Numbered from the stretch's first letter, positions 33,298 through 54,300 are shown. The stretch: 64,000 nt of DNA from Ancylostoma caninum (GCA_037903475.1 JBAJFG010000445.1:1116001-1180000), one strand, 5' to 3'. Program-made: numbers and translations. Notes: generated by a model from the letters alone, not told the origin.

Positions 33298-36200
33298 AGC
33301 TGGTCAGGAACTCTATTTGGTTACCATTTTTGGGTCAAAACGTTGCCGTTCAAGAAATAGGGCAGTCACATTCGTTCTTGTCGTCGGTAGGATTTCAGTA
33401 ATCGAATCGTGATGCTGTCTAGTTTTACTATGTAGTCATGCTGGAAAATCTCTGGAATATCGTGACCAGAGAGTCCTGAAAGCTACGGCTCACCCTATTA
33501 CTTGAGGTATACAGAGAAAAAAAACTTTGCCGTACACTTCTCGCAAAAAAATTGAAAATTTTCTATCAAAGAAAACTGCCAAGTGTCTATGATTCCACGG
33601 TTCTATCCTTTATTCTCTGTAGTGTATTTCTACATTCTTCTCTGGTACCAGTCTTAAAAACTTTATTGAGACTGTAGTATTGATTTCCAACTGCTTTCGA
33701 TGCTCACACACCAAGGGATGCGCGTTGCCACTGCAGAATTACGTTTTCGAGGAATTCATTTTGCTCTGTTGGCTTACAAGGGAAGGACAGTGGGGAGGGG
33801 TGGGGGAAGGGTGGGAGGAGTTCACGTTATCATGTACAATTTGTGACGCTGATTTCATATCCTTCTTCCTTCTCTGTTGCAGACTTCTTTGTAAAGAGCT
33901 ATATGAGGTGGTTCCTGTGTGTCCAAATAGGCAAAATTTCACTTGATATTAATCCACCGCAATGGCTTGATCAAGCCTACTCAACTCTACCTTAACATGT
34001 TATATTAGGTTGAGGAATTATAAATGTTCGTTTGACCTTCAAATCAAAAACACTCCCACGACAATATTACAAGAGCTCAGGCGGGTGGGGGAGGGCTTAC
34101 CATCCTTATTTTTTGGTTCTCTTCTAGGTCATTTTCACGATGTGTCGTTCTGACTATGTCGGGGATAAGTTTTGTAGCCGCTGTTCTGATACCATGACGA
34201 TAGAGTTCTTAGTCCAAGCGGTCCTAATATTGCGTAGAGGGATCAGCACTAAACTTGTGACTTCTAATCATCATCCTTGAATGGGACGTTCCTTTAATAT
34301 CTTACCTCAAACGCAGTGTCACCTTCCATTTGTGACTGTCGGGTTTACGTGTCGGAATAGGCCGCTGTGCGTCGCTGAGCAGGAATGGTTTTTTGCCTGC
34401 ATGTTCAAGGCACACTCTCCTATTATCTGACACTATAACGGTTTCGAAGAGTAGCGACTCTTTACACGGCAGAGGAAGATTAGGCTGATGGTGGCTCGCG
34501 CACTTACTATGTCCGCCTTGAGTAGGTGCGCTACCAGTTTAAAATAATTCTTCAAAACTAAAGAATTGGAGGATACCAAACAAATCATTTTTTTCTGAAG
34601 GGCCATGAACTACTCTTTCACGTGAATACACATGCCCTGCCAAAAGTACTGACAATGGGGAAAATAGAGGAAGAAAGGTAAACGAATGCAGCGGACATTT
34701 ATAATCCTCGACCTAATATTATCTGATGTTGGGTTCCGCGAAAGTGAGCATTATGGGAGAAAAGGTGTGTCACGCATTCCTCTTCAATTCGTAATCGAGG
34801 AAGCATGGGTTCTGTAATCCGCACAATGATTTGAGTAAAGGGTGAGAAGGGGGCGGAACACCCGCTGTTCGAATCTATTCTTCTTCCTCTCAGACGAGTC
34901 AGGTGCCAATGTACTGACATCATAGGGTAGGCTTGTTCGGCCCAAAATACGAACTATCATGTGTGATATTGTAGTCTAAAAATATTCGTAGATAAAATAC
35001 GAATAGGTAACCAATATGTATGTTTGATAAGCACCTTTGAAGCACACTGAAAATATGACTATCTTCAATGTATGGATATTGCGTTGGAGCAGGGGTGAGC
35101 GCCTTTTGTATTGGAATTGTGAAGCATTGCTGTTGCATGTATGTATGTTTCGGAAGCAAAATACACCATTCTGTCATATATTGCCGTGGTAGAAGGCCTC
35201 CTCATTTTTATTCCGAGAAAGTTTTCAGGAGGTTTCGGGAAGGTGGAGACTGTTTTTCACGCAGTGTACAGAGTGACAACAAACTCTTCGGCCAAGGGTT
35301 TGCTGTAGTTGTTTCTTGGGAGATTCCATGACTTCGAGACAGTTGTTTAGTTAATTTATGTTAACTGTCCAACTGTCTCAAACCCGCATGCGCAATTTCA
35401 TATTCCATTGCTCCATCTTCTGTGACATAGTTTTCAAGAACTTCTTTTATTTGGCTCTCCATATCACCAATTTCCTGTTTACCATTTGAGAGGAAGTAAC
35501 CATTCTATCATACCGACATCCATGCCTGAACAAATTCTGTTGAGCGGAAAAGGTCAAGAGATTGCCACCCCAACTTTTTGCCTCTAGAAATTTAAAAAAA
35601 AAGACAAAACGAACTCCTGAAGAGCACAGGATTAGGCTTATGTAACTTTTGCTGGGAAACGAAGTTCCTAAGCCTGAACTAAGGAGAACACGGGATTGTA
35701 ATAGCCCGACCAACTTGCGGTCCGCGTGCAATGCAGTCATCTAAGGTTTTTTTTGACTCATCTGAGAAGCCAAGAGAAATAGCCAAAATCCAAGGGTTGC
35801 TTCTCGAAGCGCACAAATTCTGCTTGGCTCAGGTAAATTTTCAAATTACTAGCCTGTCTCATCCCACTCCTATTATATTTGCCCAAAGGCTCTGTTGTCA
35901 CCTTGTATTTAGATGGTCCCTAAAAATTTCACGATACTGTGAGGCAGCTTGATTTACAGCATTTGCATTTATAACTGTGCTACCGTATTAGCATGTACGT
36001 TACTTCCCGAAACTTAAAATAGAACTGCACGCAATGCCAAGGTGTTCTGGCAACGAAAATGGCAGATAGATAACTACGCGAACGGAACATGCTGTGCAAG
36101 TGGCGGAGCGATGTCAGGCATTTTGCACTTAACGCAAGACCGAAAATCACACGTGAACGTTGCATGCACGAATCGAAAAATGCACTCTTTTGCCGCATTC

Positions 36201-38008
36201 GACGCTGGTTATGCAAACTCACCTGTGAATTCACTGCAGCGAAATTTTGGTGCAGTGATTGTTGAATTCAGCGAAAACAACGACCAAGACTGCAATGCGC
36301 TTAGGCTTTAGTAAGGCCAGAGTTATGATTCTACCCAAATGCAGTATCTAAGGATCGACTCTGGAATGTCCAATAAGGCCGAGTTTAGTTATCGACATGC
36401 ATTTTGTACGTGCAAAGAATATGCATTGAAAATAGTTCACGTCAATAGTCTATTCGATTTTCCGTTTTATTTACATCTTCTTCAAATTCTTTTGAAATAA
36501 CTAAAACCCAGTTATCAACTGTGTTAAGGTTATTTATTTAGTAAACCTGTGAAAATTCTCTAGGTTTACGAAGGGAAACCCTGGTAGATACTCTATAGCG
36601 GAAAATATCCTATATGTCAAGTTTGTTCGTGTTGGCCTAGTCGGAATAATTCATCTGTAGGTGGGTGCAGAGTGACATCTCCTACTAATACGGCTAGTTT
36701 CCTGCAAAACAGCCATCTTCTACGATGCTTCTCGATCTCTCTTATTCCCTAACCCTTTTATGCCAGGGTTCAATCCGGCGAAGATTCTGGAGCCTGAACT
36801 CCAGTTGGCAAGTCTTTTATTGTTTACTATACGAATGAGAATGAAAAAAGTATGAGAATGAAAAAAGTAGGAAATAAAATTCCAAATAAATACTAAGTAC
36901 TAAGTCTTAAGTATGTACTCCTACAAGACTCGAGAATTCGGAAGAGGGAGCTCTCCAGCCCCGTTTTATCGTTTCTCCTGGGTTGGAAGGTCTTCTATTC
37001 TTCAGATATTCGTGTCTCGAAATTGTTTGAAATCCAAGATCCACCCAAATTTCTATTCGGATACATAATTTTGTCTTAATTTCAATGTTTATGGTGGGTT
37101 CTCTAACTGTCTTGTTTCTGTATGTGTGCCTTAGTGTGAACAAGGTCTTGAAGGAGTCTGCAGAAACTGTAGTTCCTTCCTTCAGTTTCTCCAATCTTTG
37201 GTGCCGTGAAGTGCCAAAATGTGCTTTTTGGGGGCTTTGGTATAGGGGTATGAAAAAGTTTCCAACCTAGACCTCTTTCGTAGGGTCTACAAAGACGAAA
37301 TTTCGTTCTAGTTAAATATAGGTCTCTCCAACATCAATACGCTCTTCATGCCTCAATTCCAACCTTTGGAGCAGGTGAAAATGCTCCTCTTACCACTTGA
37401 GTAAGAGTAACTTTCAATGGCCGACTTCAATTTGTTTTCGTCCCAAAATCTCATTTCCCGAGAATGCCGTTTTGGATTTCCAAAAAGGAGGTAGTTGCTG
37501 GGTACCAGGAACAGACTTTAGGATGTGGGATTCAATGATTCGAATCCGTGTTGTGGTGTGGCAGTAACCGCAACTCTTGATCTGGTGACAGATGCGCTGT
37601 CCAGAGGTACGACATTCCTGCCGTGGTTAGGCTAGAAAAAAGCTCCATAATTTCCGAAAGAGTCCATTCAAGCCATAGATACCCTTGTAGACTAAAATCC
37701 TGCAGAAGATTAAGGATACAAGGACAAAGGGGATGAAGCTAATCGGATCCGTTCATGGGGTGCGTCATGCATTCGACTTCACCTGATCATCGTAAAGGCA
37801 TCAAATGCATATGACTTGCGGATGGCACCCTTCAGCGTTATATCCAGGCTCCTCTTGTACCAGTTTACCGACCCCACAGGGAGCGATCAAATCGTTGACC
37901 GTGTGCACTGCAGTGCGCCCCTTGACACTGCGCCACTTGTTCTCGGCAAATGATGAAAGTTAAGTTATTAAGGTTTCAGAACAGTCAAACATCATTGCCG
38001 TGTTGAAA
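33298..38008. other. Intergenic, repeats only
   Basis: No gene is recognised. It contains copy 2 of the dispersed repeat (35285-35415) and a small direct repeat (ATGAGAATGAAAAAAGT, about 36836-36870). Minus frames at 36907-37194 and 35980-36234 have no known motif. Confidence 0.45.
35285..35415 (+). repeat. Dispersed repeat, copy 2 (copy 1 at 8145-8285)
   Basis: CGGCCAAGGGTTTGCTGTAG through ACTGTCCAACTGTCTC aligns with the first copy in the same orientation. No coding potential is seen. Confidence 0.6.
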
Positions 38009-38010
38009 TA

Positions 38011-41000
38011 GAGGGTGACACAGAATTATGGAGTGGATTGTTCGTGCTGGGTTTCTGCGCATTAATCAGATGTCAATAACATTATTTGTGCATATTAGGA
38101 GACTATTTATCGTAGCAATTAGTCTTGCTCAAAAGGAGCACCACTCGCTTCGATGCACCTCCGTAATCGCCTTAGGAAATGCTGCTCTGGCGGTGGTGTC
38201 TATGTGAAGAGCATTTCAGCCTTCCGCCAAATCGTTTTCCAAGCTTCAACTGTCGAGCGAAGCTTTACACAAACAATTGACTCCAATCTTCTCCAGATTC
38301 ACATTCTACAAGGTCATCGTTGGCGAATTCAACGCAAAGATTGGCGCTAGGAGAACGCCTGAGGAACTTCACATCGGTACCCACGGTCTGCAGTGGAATG
38401 AACAGGGAGAGAGGCTGTCCGAGTTCATCATCACGGCGAAGACCATCCATGGTAACTCACAATTTCAGAAGCCAACCTCTCTACTCTGGATGTGGAAGTC
38501 ACCCGATGGAGACTACCATAATGAAATTGACCACATCATCGTCAATCAAAGATTCTGCCTGACCGACGTCGGTGTTGTACCGAAGTTCTACACCGGATCA
38601 GACCATCGCCTCCTCCGTGCAAGATTCTTCTTCTCACGCAGAGGAGAGAGAGCCGCGACGTTTAAGAGGAGAAGTCCCAAACCCGTCATCAGTTGGGATC
38701 TCTTCACTTCGCTAGTCCGCTTTTGGCAAGATGCGGTTGTCGACAACATCGACGAAGAGTACGATCTGCTTGTTCAGCATCTCCGCGACAGCGCAAAGAG
38801 CGCCGAGGGTTCGTGAGCCACCAAGAGACGGCTGTCTTTTGAGACTCTCGAGCTTTTACGCTAGCATGGAGCCGCGAGAGCCGCAGGCAACTACCAGTTA
38901 ACGTCCGAGCTCGCAAAACGGTGCAGAGAAGCGATAAAAGAAGACCTCAAGGAGAGACGAGCAGCAGTGTTGACGCAGAGGCAGAGAAAAGCATTCGCAG
39001 CGCCCACCGTGATTTCGACCAAAATGTCCGCCCTCCGGCACCCGGATGGAATAATTTCTTCATCAAGACTGGTAATGGAGAAGGTCATCTACGACTTCTA
39101 CTCGGATCTCTTCGATAGCCACGTCCACTTCCCTCAATGTCATCTTGGTAGGATGGATATGTTGTCCCATCGGTTCTCCCTTCCGAGATCGGACATGCCA
39201 TCAAGTCGGTGAGGAATCGTACAGCACCGGGCCCCGGCAGGATTTGAGTGGAACATCTGAAGAACCTACCGCCAGTACTTATCACCATCTTGGCTAGGCT
39301 TTTCACGCTGTACCTGTCGGTATGCAAGGTACCCAACCAATGGAAGATCAGCAGTACCGTGTTGCTGTACAAGAAGGGAGACCCGCAGGACATTGGCAGT
39401 TATCGCTCCATCTGCCCACTGTCGTCGTTTACAAGCTTTTCATGCGAGTGATCCTAAACAGGATTGAAAGAACACTAGATGAAGGACAGCCGTGCGAGTA
39501 GGTAGGGTTTCGAAAAGGATTCGGTACCATCGATCACATACACACAGTCACTAGACTCATCGAAGTATCGCGAGAGTATAAGATGCCCCTCTGTCTCACG
39601 TTCATCGATTTGAAGAAGGCCTTCGATTCTGTTGAGACAGAAGCGGTCTTGCAAGCTCTGGGATACCAGGGCATACCTACCCAATACATCAAGCTGAGAT
39701 CAATATTTTTTGAACTCTACAGCAACTTCACGACCAGGATTTCTCCATTATACGACGACATCACCATCGACGTCAAGAGAGGGGTTCGGCAAGGCGATAC
39801 CGTGTCGCAAAAACTATTCAGCGCCACTCTCGAAGACGTCATGCGGAAACTAGAATGGGATAACATGAGAGTGCAAGTTGATGGCGACTTAGCCATCTTT
39901 GCTTCGCTGACGACATCGTTCTTATTCCAACCATCAGCGAAGCGGAACAGATGCTGGCCGACTTCGAGGACGCGTGGAGGAAGATTGGTCTCCAACTGAA
40001 TCCGATAAAGACGATGTTCATGAAGAACGGATGGGTCCCGGATGCCCCGTTCTCGCTCAACATCGAGGACGTAGTGAAGAAGACGATGGACACCAGGCTC
40101 CGTGCCTACCTCTTCAACACAACGGTTCTCCCTGCTCTGACGTACGCCTCAGAAATCTGGGCGTTGCGCAAGCAGGACAAGAATGCGGTCAGCGTCATCG
40201 AACGCCCCATCGAGAAGGTTATGCTAGGAATAATCCGCCTCACGCAAGTGAGGGCTGGAATACGGAGTTGCACCCTTCGTCAACAGTCAAAAATCAAGGA
40301 CGTTGCCGCTTACGCCAAGTTGAGTAGGATTAGGTGTGCCGGACACTTGATGCGTTTTAACGACAACCGTTGGATAAGAGCCGTCAGCGACTGAACTCCA
40401 CGGGACGTTAAGCGCACGACAGGAAGATCACCGACCCGATGGTCAGACTTCTTCACGAAGTCGTCCAAAGATAGATACAATGCTCTCCGTGTCCATCGAA
40501 CGGACAGAATCCACTGGACAACTCTGGCTTGCGAGGGACAAATGGTAGGATTGCTGGCGCCCGCTCGGTATACCCGAAGATCAACGGGAGTCAAGGTGAT
40601 CAAGATTGGAGAGTCGGACAAGTTCAAATAAGGTGAATTTGCTGGACAGTGGCAAGGTCGTTGAGGACTTATGTCCATCAAGATGACGTCCGAAAAGTTT
40701 CTCGCAATTCGTTCCTGCGTTTCAGACTTATGAGATGGTGTGCCATCCTATTGGAAGGGTCGAGCCCGAGGCAAAACCTTGTTTTCTAGGATTGCGCGAT
40801 ACTGGGTCATTGGACTTTGACTCCATCGGGCACGATCATCAGTGGAATCTTGCCAGTGCATGTTATTCCTGCCAAAACCATCATTTGCTTTGGTTTATGT
40901 TTCTTAGTTCTCATCCTCTCCTCTAGACGTGGCTTTTTCTTCGACCACACTCGATCATCTTAATCATTGCGAGCTTGTTCGACATAAAACCATTTTTCAT

Positions 41001-41477
41001 TCGAAAACAGGATCTTTCGATTCCCTACAGATGCAAAACGTTTCCTCAACCTCTTGCACCGTTCCAACCGTTTGGCTTTCGCTTGCTCAGTAGTCAGGTG
41101 ACTTTTCACTTCCTTACACACCTTCAGTCCAGCCTCTCTGAAAATCCTCTGTACAGATTCCATTGAAATACTTGTTACCTGAGTTATTTGCGGTTCTCAG
41201 TCGACCTCTTCCCGGGTGATCCTCGTTGGTCCCTCTCTCTTGGAAGCGTTGTAGGGCTTTCGAAAGATCGAATGAGCAATACTCAACAGTCCGGAATCCC
41301 CACCACCCCATTCCCGCTTTCTGCCATGTGGCTAATAGCCGATATCAAGTCTTTTCTAGATCGCATCTACGACGTTGACCAATGGCTGTAGGAATGTATA
41401 GTTCAAGTCAATCCGACCGGCTCATGTCACGAGGAAAAACCAAATGAACTTCCGTTCCACAATTTTGTATCACCCCG
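38011..41477 (-). mobile_element. Tc1/mariner-type transposon (minus), split by an RTE insertion
   Basis: The left terminus (38011, after TA) reads GAGGGTGACACAGAATTATG. The right terminus read inward from 41477 is CGGGGTGATACAAAATTGTG, with TA on both outer sides. Minus-strand transposase blocks occur in the correct order. GRGRLRTANNSG and the VQRIFREAGLKV block lie at 41311-41100. KILFSNEKWFYVEQARND is near 40990-40960, and the SPQRPCHCPANSPYL block (the pre-DD34/E proline-rich region) is at about 40680-40640. After the RTE insert, AWKTIWRKAEM and LRRLRRCIEASGAPFEQD followed by a stop lie at about 38250-38120. Stops and frameshifts make it inactive. Confidence 0.85.
38296..40640 (+). mobile_element. 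5'-truncated RTE LINE inserted in the mariner element
   Basis: The plus strand begins inside the apurinic endonuclease domain (FYKVIVGEFNAKIGARRTPE, then EIDHIIVNQRFCLTDV and GSDHRLLRARF). The RT follows: LTFIDLKKAFDSVETEA, GVRQGDTVSQKLFSATLEDV and the catalytic FADDIVLI, the last in a shifted frame near 39895. The thumb/C-terminal part is present (SLNIEDVVKKTMDTRLRAYL, MRFNDNRWIRAVSD), ending near 40640. A deletion between the SLN and IEDVVKK blocks is clear by comparison with the 6630-6985 copy. Frameshifts and stops make it a dead copy. 5' truncation is typical of RTE integration. Confidence 0.88.
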
Positions 41478-41479
41478 TA

Positions 41480-44400
41480 TTTACATGGATATCATTTCAA
41501 GCAAAAAAAAAATACCAGGCTGAGTGATCAACAATCGATGGTATCAGGTATAGTGCTGTAGATTGAGACAGAAGGATCTCCGCAACGCTTGTGCTTCCCC
41601 ACGCCATTATCTCTAACAAGAAGATCACTGATTAACATGTTAGACATAACTGCGTATCACGGTCGAACGTTGTTTTCAGTCCTCTCTAACATGTCGACCC
41701 ATGATCTGCTTGCTGGAGATAACGACGTGGAACGACGTGGAGGATTCTAAGCGTCGCGGAGATCCTTCCCTACTGATCTACAGGACTGTAAGTCCAACAT
41801 GTGAGAGGTCTTGCACAGACGCGTATGTTACAGAAGACCACTGTCGGGCAGAAGTTCCGCCCCACACTTAAAATAGAGGACAGCTAGAGGGGATGATGCA
41901 TACTACCAATGATATAAAAATATCGAAGACGAAAATGACAAGGGACCCTGCTTTTCATAAGCTGACAAAGTAGATCAAGATTGAACGCTTTGAAAATTTT
42001 CTCATTCAAGCATACATGATTCTGTTATGATGTGAGGAGAAGATAATAGAAGTTGGGTATGATTACAGCGGCCGCACGTCAGACGCGTGACTCATTGCTT
42101 TTCCTTGGCTCGTGCCTGCGAATAATTGTTCAATGGAACCTTTGCCTCTCAGCGTCCGGGTCGCTCGTTGCATAGAAATCCTAGAAATTCCTGAGTGCTT
42201 ACCTCATTTTCTGAGCTTCCTGGATTCCGGCAGTTTTGCGTCACTTCTGGATAGCAGCATGCAATTGCTGAGAGATCCTCCGTTAGTATTAGCTAACGAA
42301 ATGTCTTCAGTCCATTGCTATCTATTTGACGTAAGGTGCTAGAGCTGAAGTGCTTTCTTATTATCATTCAGTAGTGGTGTTCTCATGAAATGGCGCCTTG
42401 CAGTGTTTACTGTTTGTACAGTGCTCTGCAGAAGTACTTGAGTGCACTCAGTTTGTAATTTGTCTCGAGCTCTTACTGGTTCTATTATGAAGTATCTGCC
42501 TGGGTCTGCCAGGAATGCGTTGTCTGCAGACTGCTAGGCTAAGCCGTCCTCGCTTATAATAATTCTCGAAGGCAGTGTTCTATTCAGCCGTTGTTTTTGA
42601 TGTTTTCATGTCTACAGCGAAATATACCTCATGTTAAGGGTAGCAACATGCGTCGCCATCACCGGCGACATCGATTCCAATACGTGTCGACTTTGAGGGC
42701 GACATCGCTGGTGTGGCTCCTGCACGAACTAACAATAATCGATACGTATCTAAATCATGTCGCCTGAGTGATGGTCATGCGAGGTGCTACACTCCACTGC
42801 AAGCTATAACGGCAGCCGTAGGATGCACTTTTAACAAGCCTTACTGGTTAACTGTCCAGAAACCTCGGCGATGCAAGAGCTCACTGCTCTTTCTCCTCGG
42901 TACTACTATCTCCCTAATTGCAGTGCGACAGAGATGTAATGATATTAAGCCGAAACATACTACACTGCTTTGATATGGGGTGGAAAACAAATTTTTATGA
43001 AAATCGAGGTAGATCTCCTAATAAAAAGAGAACAGCAATGTAAACCATGTGCCTGAATATGTAGGTAAAATCTAGTTCTCAGATGCTTCGGAGTTCCTGT
43101 CCCTCCAATTTTCTGAATAAGGAATTGTTTGTTCTAGCTTTATGGGTTGAAGCTTTTTGTTTCTTCATTAATTACGTCGTGGAGACCATCCTTTCGTAGG
43201 TTGTCGCTGAAGTTTGGTGCTGCTTGCAATATGAAGTAATGTGTTCTAAAATATAATAAGCGAAAGTAATTTTTCTCATTCTCATCTTCGCCGAACAATC
43301 ACTTCTTCGGGACAATCACTTCTCAATGGGTAGATCCGCGTTACAATATCAATCTCGCTTTAGCACTAGGATTAAGCTGATGTGTGTATATGTCTATATT
43401 TCGAGAAACACCTTTCAACGATTTGAGAAAAAATGGACACACATCACACAGGTGATTTTTACTGCACCTTTCGATTTTTCATCTCTTGAATCATTGTTTT
43501 TTTTCACCCTGACATAGACATCTTTGTGGTTACCGCTGGATGACTCACTAAGAACCTACGCTATTTTTTGCTTCTGTGAAAGTTCATTCTGGATCCCTGG
43601 AGAGTCCTTAGTTAAACCTAACGAGCATTGCTTCTACGCACTGGGAGATCTTGAATTCTCAAATCAATTTAAGAATAAAGCCGCAATCAGATTTTTCAAA
43701 TTAGAAAAACCAGTTCCTCCCTAAGCACTTCGAGCTTGGATTTATCCAGGAACTGTTGTCCTATAATGAGAGGATAATAGACCATGTGAGCGTGTTTTTT
43801 CTGACGACATGTGGACTTTGAAGCTCTTTCATGTGATATCTAAGTACATAGGACATCCACGAAAACATGGGAGGCTCATTCGATAGCATTCTCAAATTGG
43901 ATGCTGTGATCGGATTTTTCTCCTCGTACTTTTTTTTTCGTTGACTGCTGAGTTGATCATGGAAATCACGCATAACCTGTGCTTCTTTTTATCTTAAAGT
44001 GAACTTAATAGTATAGTAGACCAAAGCAAATAGTAGTAAATATTTGCGCCTGGAATTTCATCTTATTCTGGGGCGACAAGTGGGCAGAACGTTCATTAGG
44101 TAGTCCATTAAAGATTCTTGATTCATTGAGCAGTTTACTAGTGTGTCTATGTTGCTGATAGCGTAGTGAAAAGATAGGTAGACAGCTTATGCTTCAAAAA
44201 AAAACCAAGAAAATCCTAAACTTGGAGGATGTCGAACATCGCGCGCTTGACTTGAATTGAAAGAGCCTGCGTAAACTGGCGCGTCGTCAGAGCGGCAGGT
44301 TCAGCCAAGATAGCCGTGTTCTCGATTCTGATTGGAATATCTCCATTTATATGAGATGCAACTGGTCTCTGAATTTTCCTGCATGCATATTCCTCGTCAG

Positions 44401-44858
44401 GAAAAATTCCATTTCGTGCATGAACTTGCGGTGCACCGCTGAGCAAACTCGGCCAATCATTGTATTTGTAAAGTTTAGCCAAATAGTACTCCATGGACGG
44501 TTGGTGACAAAGGCTCGTAATTCGAAGAACTGACAGTATTACTGGCAGGAAGGGCCAAGAATCTGCTTACTCCTTCCTGTTGCTCTTTTTCCACATGTGT
44601 CACCGTGTGAAATTTTTCTCTGGTTTTCTGATCGTTACTTGAAATTTGCATCGATGACGCACAGGTTCATTGGTCGATCTTGATGCGTCATCTTGGTGAC
44701 TAATGCCGGGAGGATTGCGCCTTCATTGCTTTGAGCTTCCATTGTCATTGCATTACCATCGATGTCACTATTATGGAAATCTGTAGACTTAATAACGCTA
44801 CATTTTCGTCCGTACCCATTCTCATACGCTTACCTTGTTCTGACCGCTGCTAGTGTTT
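41480..44858. other. Intergenic upstream of kinase copy B
   Basis: No gene is recognised. Frames at 42112-42342 (plus), 42713-42973 (plus) and 44216-44494 (minus, 92 aa) show no domain I can name. The promoter of copy B should lie at the right end, but no element is identifiable. Confidence 0.4.
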
Positions 44859-44864
44859 TGCCAG
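44859..44864 (+). promoter_or_regulatory. Probable trans-splice acceptor, kinase copy B
   Basis: TGTTTTGCCAG directly abuts the initiator ATG at 44865, the same arrangement as in copy A. This suggests the acceptor was duplicated together with the gene. Confidence 0.5.
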
Positions 44865-51305
<6,441 letters not shown>

Positions 51306-54300
51306 CACCCAGTTCCCCCGACTTCAGCGTTCTTCATGGATTTCTAGCGCTTTACTTTGTGGATATCGTGTCGTTTTGGAGACATGTCATTCCCAGTGAT
51401 CAATCCCGTTCTTCTCTATCACCTGTGACCATCAGCATACCGGTTCTCTCTCTTACTGTAAGCTACTAATAGCGATGTTTCATGTAGTAGTGCTGCACTC
51501 CTCTACTGTCTTATGCATCTGTAGATGTATTTTCACTTTCTTCAATATTGAATTGAGGACAGTGCTGTAAATATTGTAAATATTGAATAACTATAACTAT
51601 ACATGTATAAATACTATGAATATCAAGAAATCACTTTATGCCTTTATTTGGAAGCGTTTCATTTTTTCGCGAGCTGAAAATTACTTGTAAACTGAATGGA
51701 AATACAATACACATAAGAACCGCTAAGCCAACTAAAAACTACAGTGGGCCACACTCGCCTGCGCGCGCCGCGCCGCAGGCAATACTAATGGCCTGTGAGG
51801 ATGCGCAGATGATCAGAGTGACAAGAAGGAAATGGTGCGGCGCGTGCGAGTGGGTCCAAACCATCGGAGGCTCCTGTACATACATTGTCAGCACTGCGGC
51901 TAAATATGGCTCTGCCAGCGACGTCAAGATAATTTTATCCTCCCCCAGGCAACAAGCGTGAAGCGCAGGAGTCACTCAGCTAATGAAGCCTGTGCTACCA
52001 GACATATAATTAAGGATCAACCTCAAAAAAAAGTAAAATTGAACAAAAGGAACGCAAAGAGTAGTAGAACTGAAATTTCATGGAAACTATACGAAGCGGC
52101 AAACATTTGCTTAGCTTAGCAACCTCTGCAACTCCACGATTCTTCTAAATTGTACCTAATTATGACTTCTATCACTTTTTTTCCAGAGAAATCATCACTT
52201 TCCCAGAAAGCAAGTGGGTGGCAATTAATCACAACCAATTCACCAATTCCTTTCCTATTATGCAATATTCCAAAGATGAAAAGATTGTCATTCGGAGTGC
52301 AGCACTTTTCGCAGCGAAGACTAGTTTTTTGTGGATTATTTTCGTTCTAAAAATATATACACCAGTCATCGCTAATCAGGATGATACTATGCTAAACCCG
52401 ACTCAGGGCAATGCATGCTAAACGCATGCGTGCGTCAGACAGAAGAGCGTTGAAAAATGCTGCAAAAAAAGCTTCTGAACTAGTACTCATGCATTTAGTT
52501 GTATCAACAACCCTACATCTCATTGCCTGATGGTCTAATATCCTGACGGTTTAATATTGAATAATATATAATTTTTAGCGCGGTTTACGTCAGTGGACTA
52601 TTTAGTGCTGAATAAAAAACGACTATCAATTAATCCAGTTACAAATTAGGAGCTCGGTCCAAAAAATTCAAGATTGAAAAAAGAGAAAGTCCGGATCACC
52701 TTGTTATTATTTCCCGAAAAAGCGCTTCTTCTAGTTTTTCAGAGATTAAGAATTTTAGTTTATTCAAAATCGAAATCCAATGCATTATTCGGTAATCTAA
52801 ACAACTGCAGAATGTTAGAACCCGAATTGCGGTGCAAGCCGAAAACACTGTAAAACTCCAAATGATTAAAGGCACTGTGTCACCCTATTTTCTATTCTAC
52901 AGATTCCTGTCCATTTAGACTGATTCTAGTGCTATACAAGAAATGCTCCAAAATGTCCAACAAACAGTCCTACGAGGGCCCGACCGACTCTGGTCTGTGC
53001 CAGTAGACTGTTTTCAGTGGATGTAGCGAATGCATTTAACCATGCCAATAACAGCCTAGTAACTACAGCTCATTTCTGGTTATGCACCGGCTACCTCCCA
53101 CAGGAGCTGAGAGTTTCAAAACATTTGGCAATGAAGCCCTTCAAAACACAGGCTTTCAGGCGTTGCACTCGTCATCTCATGCAGATCCTATCTACTGATT
53201 TACAAGTCTCGAAAAGGATATCTGGAGTGAAGCTCTACAATGAATAAATTTGATAAATATTCAGAGTAAGAAGTCAAACCGAAGGGCTCCTATTATCGGA
53301 CACTTACCACCCGCGCGCGTCAGGCCCTGGTAAAACGGTGCACGCTAAGCCGCTGTTCCCAGTCTTTTCTCAGGAAGAACAGTTCATCTTTGACATCATC
53401 TAAGGTGAAGAATAAGGTGCCAGAGTTAAGGCACCTTTTGATCCATTTCGCTGTTACTTCCCAGATCTAAAAGGGCTGGACGGCCTGAGATTATGCGTGC
53501 GAGTGGTAATTGTCCGTAGACGGCTGGAAAGAAATAACACCGCGTTAAATGGGCCTGGTTTGTGAGTGGCGAAAAGAAACACACCAGTTAATCGACATTA
53601 TTATCAATATGAGCGATTAATTTAAGGATTCATTCATGACATGATAGTGCAGTAGAATGAAAACCTTCTGGTAACAGAACGTAAAAATGAATCACTAACC
53701 TAAATAATTTTCATTACCCGAACTAAATTTACTTGTCCCCTAACAAGGATCCCAGTCACCAACGTTTTTGACCAACATTCAGTAATTGGGTTCTCGGAAT
53801 TGGGTTTTTTGACGGATTAAATTCGGCAGCAAGAAGGAGCAGCTTCATTGACGACACCACACATCACTGCTAGGATTTTCTGTGATATTCCCAACGATTA
53901 TGTGTAGACTGCTTCAAACATAATGCCGTGTAGCATGAAGATAACGTTATATCTCACATTTGTGCGAGCATCTTCAGCTTCATAAATCCATAGCGACGAA
54001 TGTTAAACACATTCAAAAGAAAAGAACGAATAAGTATCAAAAGCTTCACTTCTCTCTGATACAGCAAAGCTATTCAAATCCGTAGACAAAGGCGAGCGAG
54101 GAGCGCGCGAGGGACACACCCAAACTTGCACGAAAATCTACCGGTTATGCCTATCTTCACGAATAAAAATAAAAGAGAAGTAATCGTAATACACCCGCAG
54201 TCGGTAAATGATCGAAACATCGAAACACCACACAAGAATTGATCGAATGTCGCCAACAACTAGCACAATAAAAACATAAATACCTGAACATAAAACAAAA

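Noticed and set aside
37530..37560. GATTCGAATCC, resembling a tRNA B-box
   Set aside because: No A-box at the right spacing and no cloverleaf could be formed from the surrounding bases.
53017..53247. Frame starting DVANAFNH, similar to a reverse-transcriptase palm motif
   Set aside because: Only a few residues match, and no YADD, fingers or thumb motif follows in any frame.
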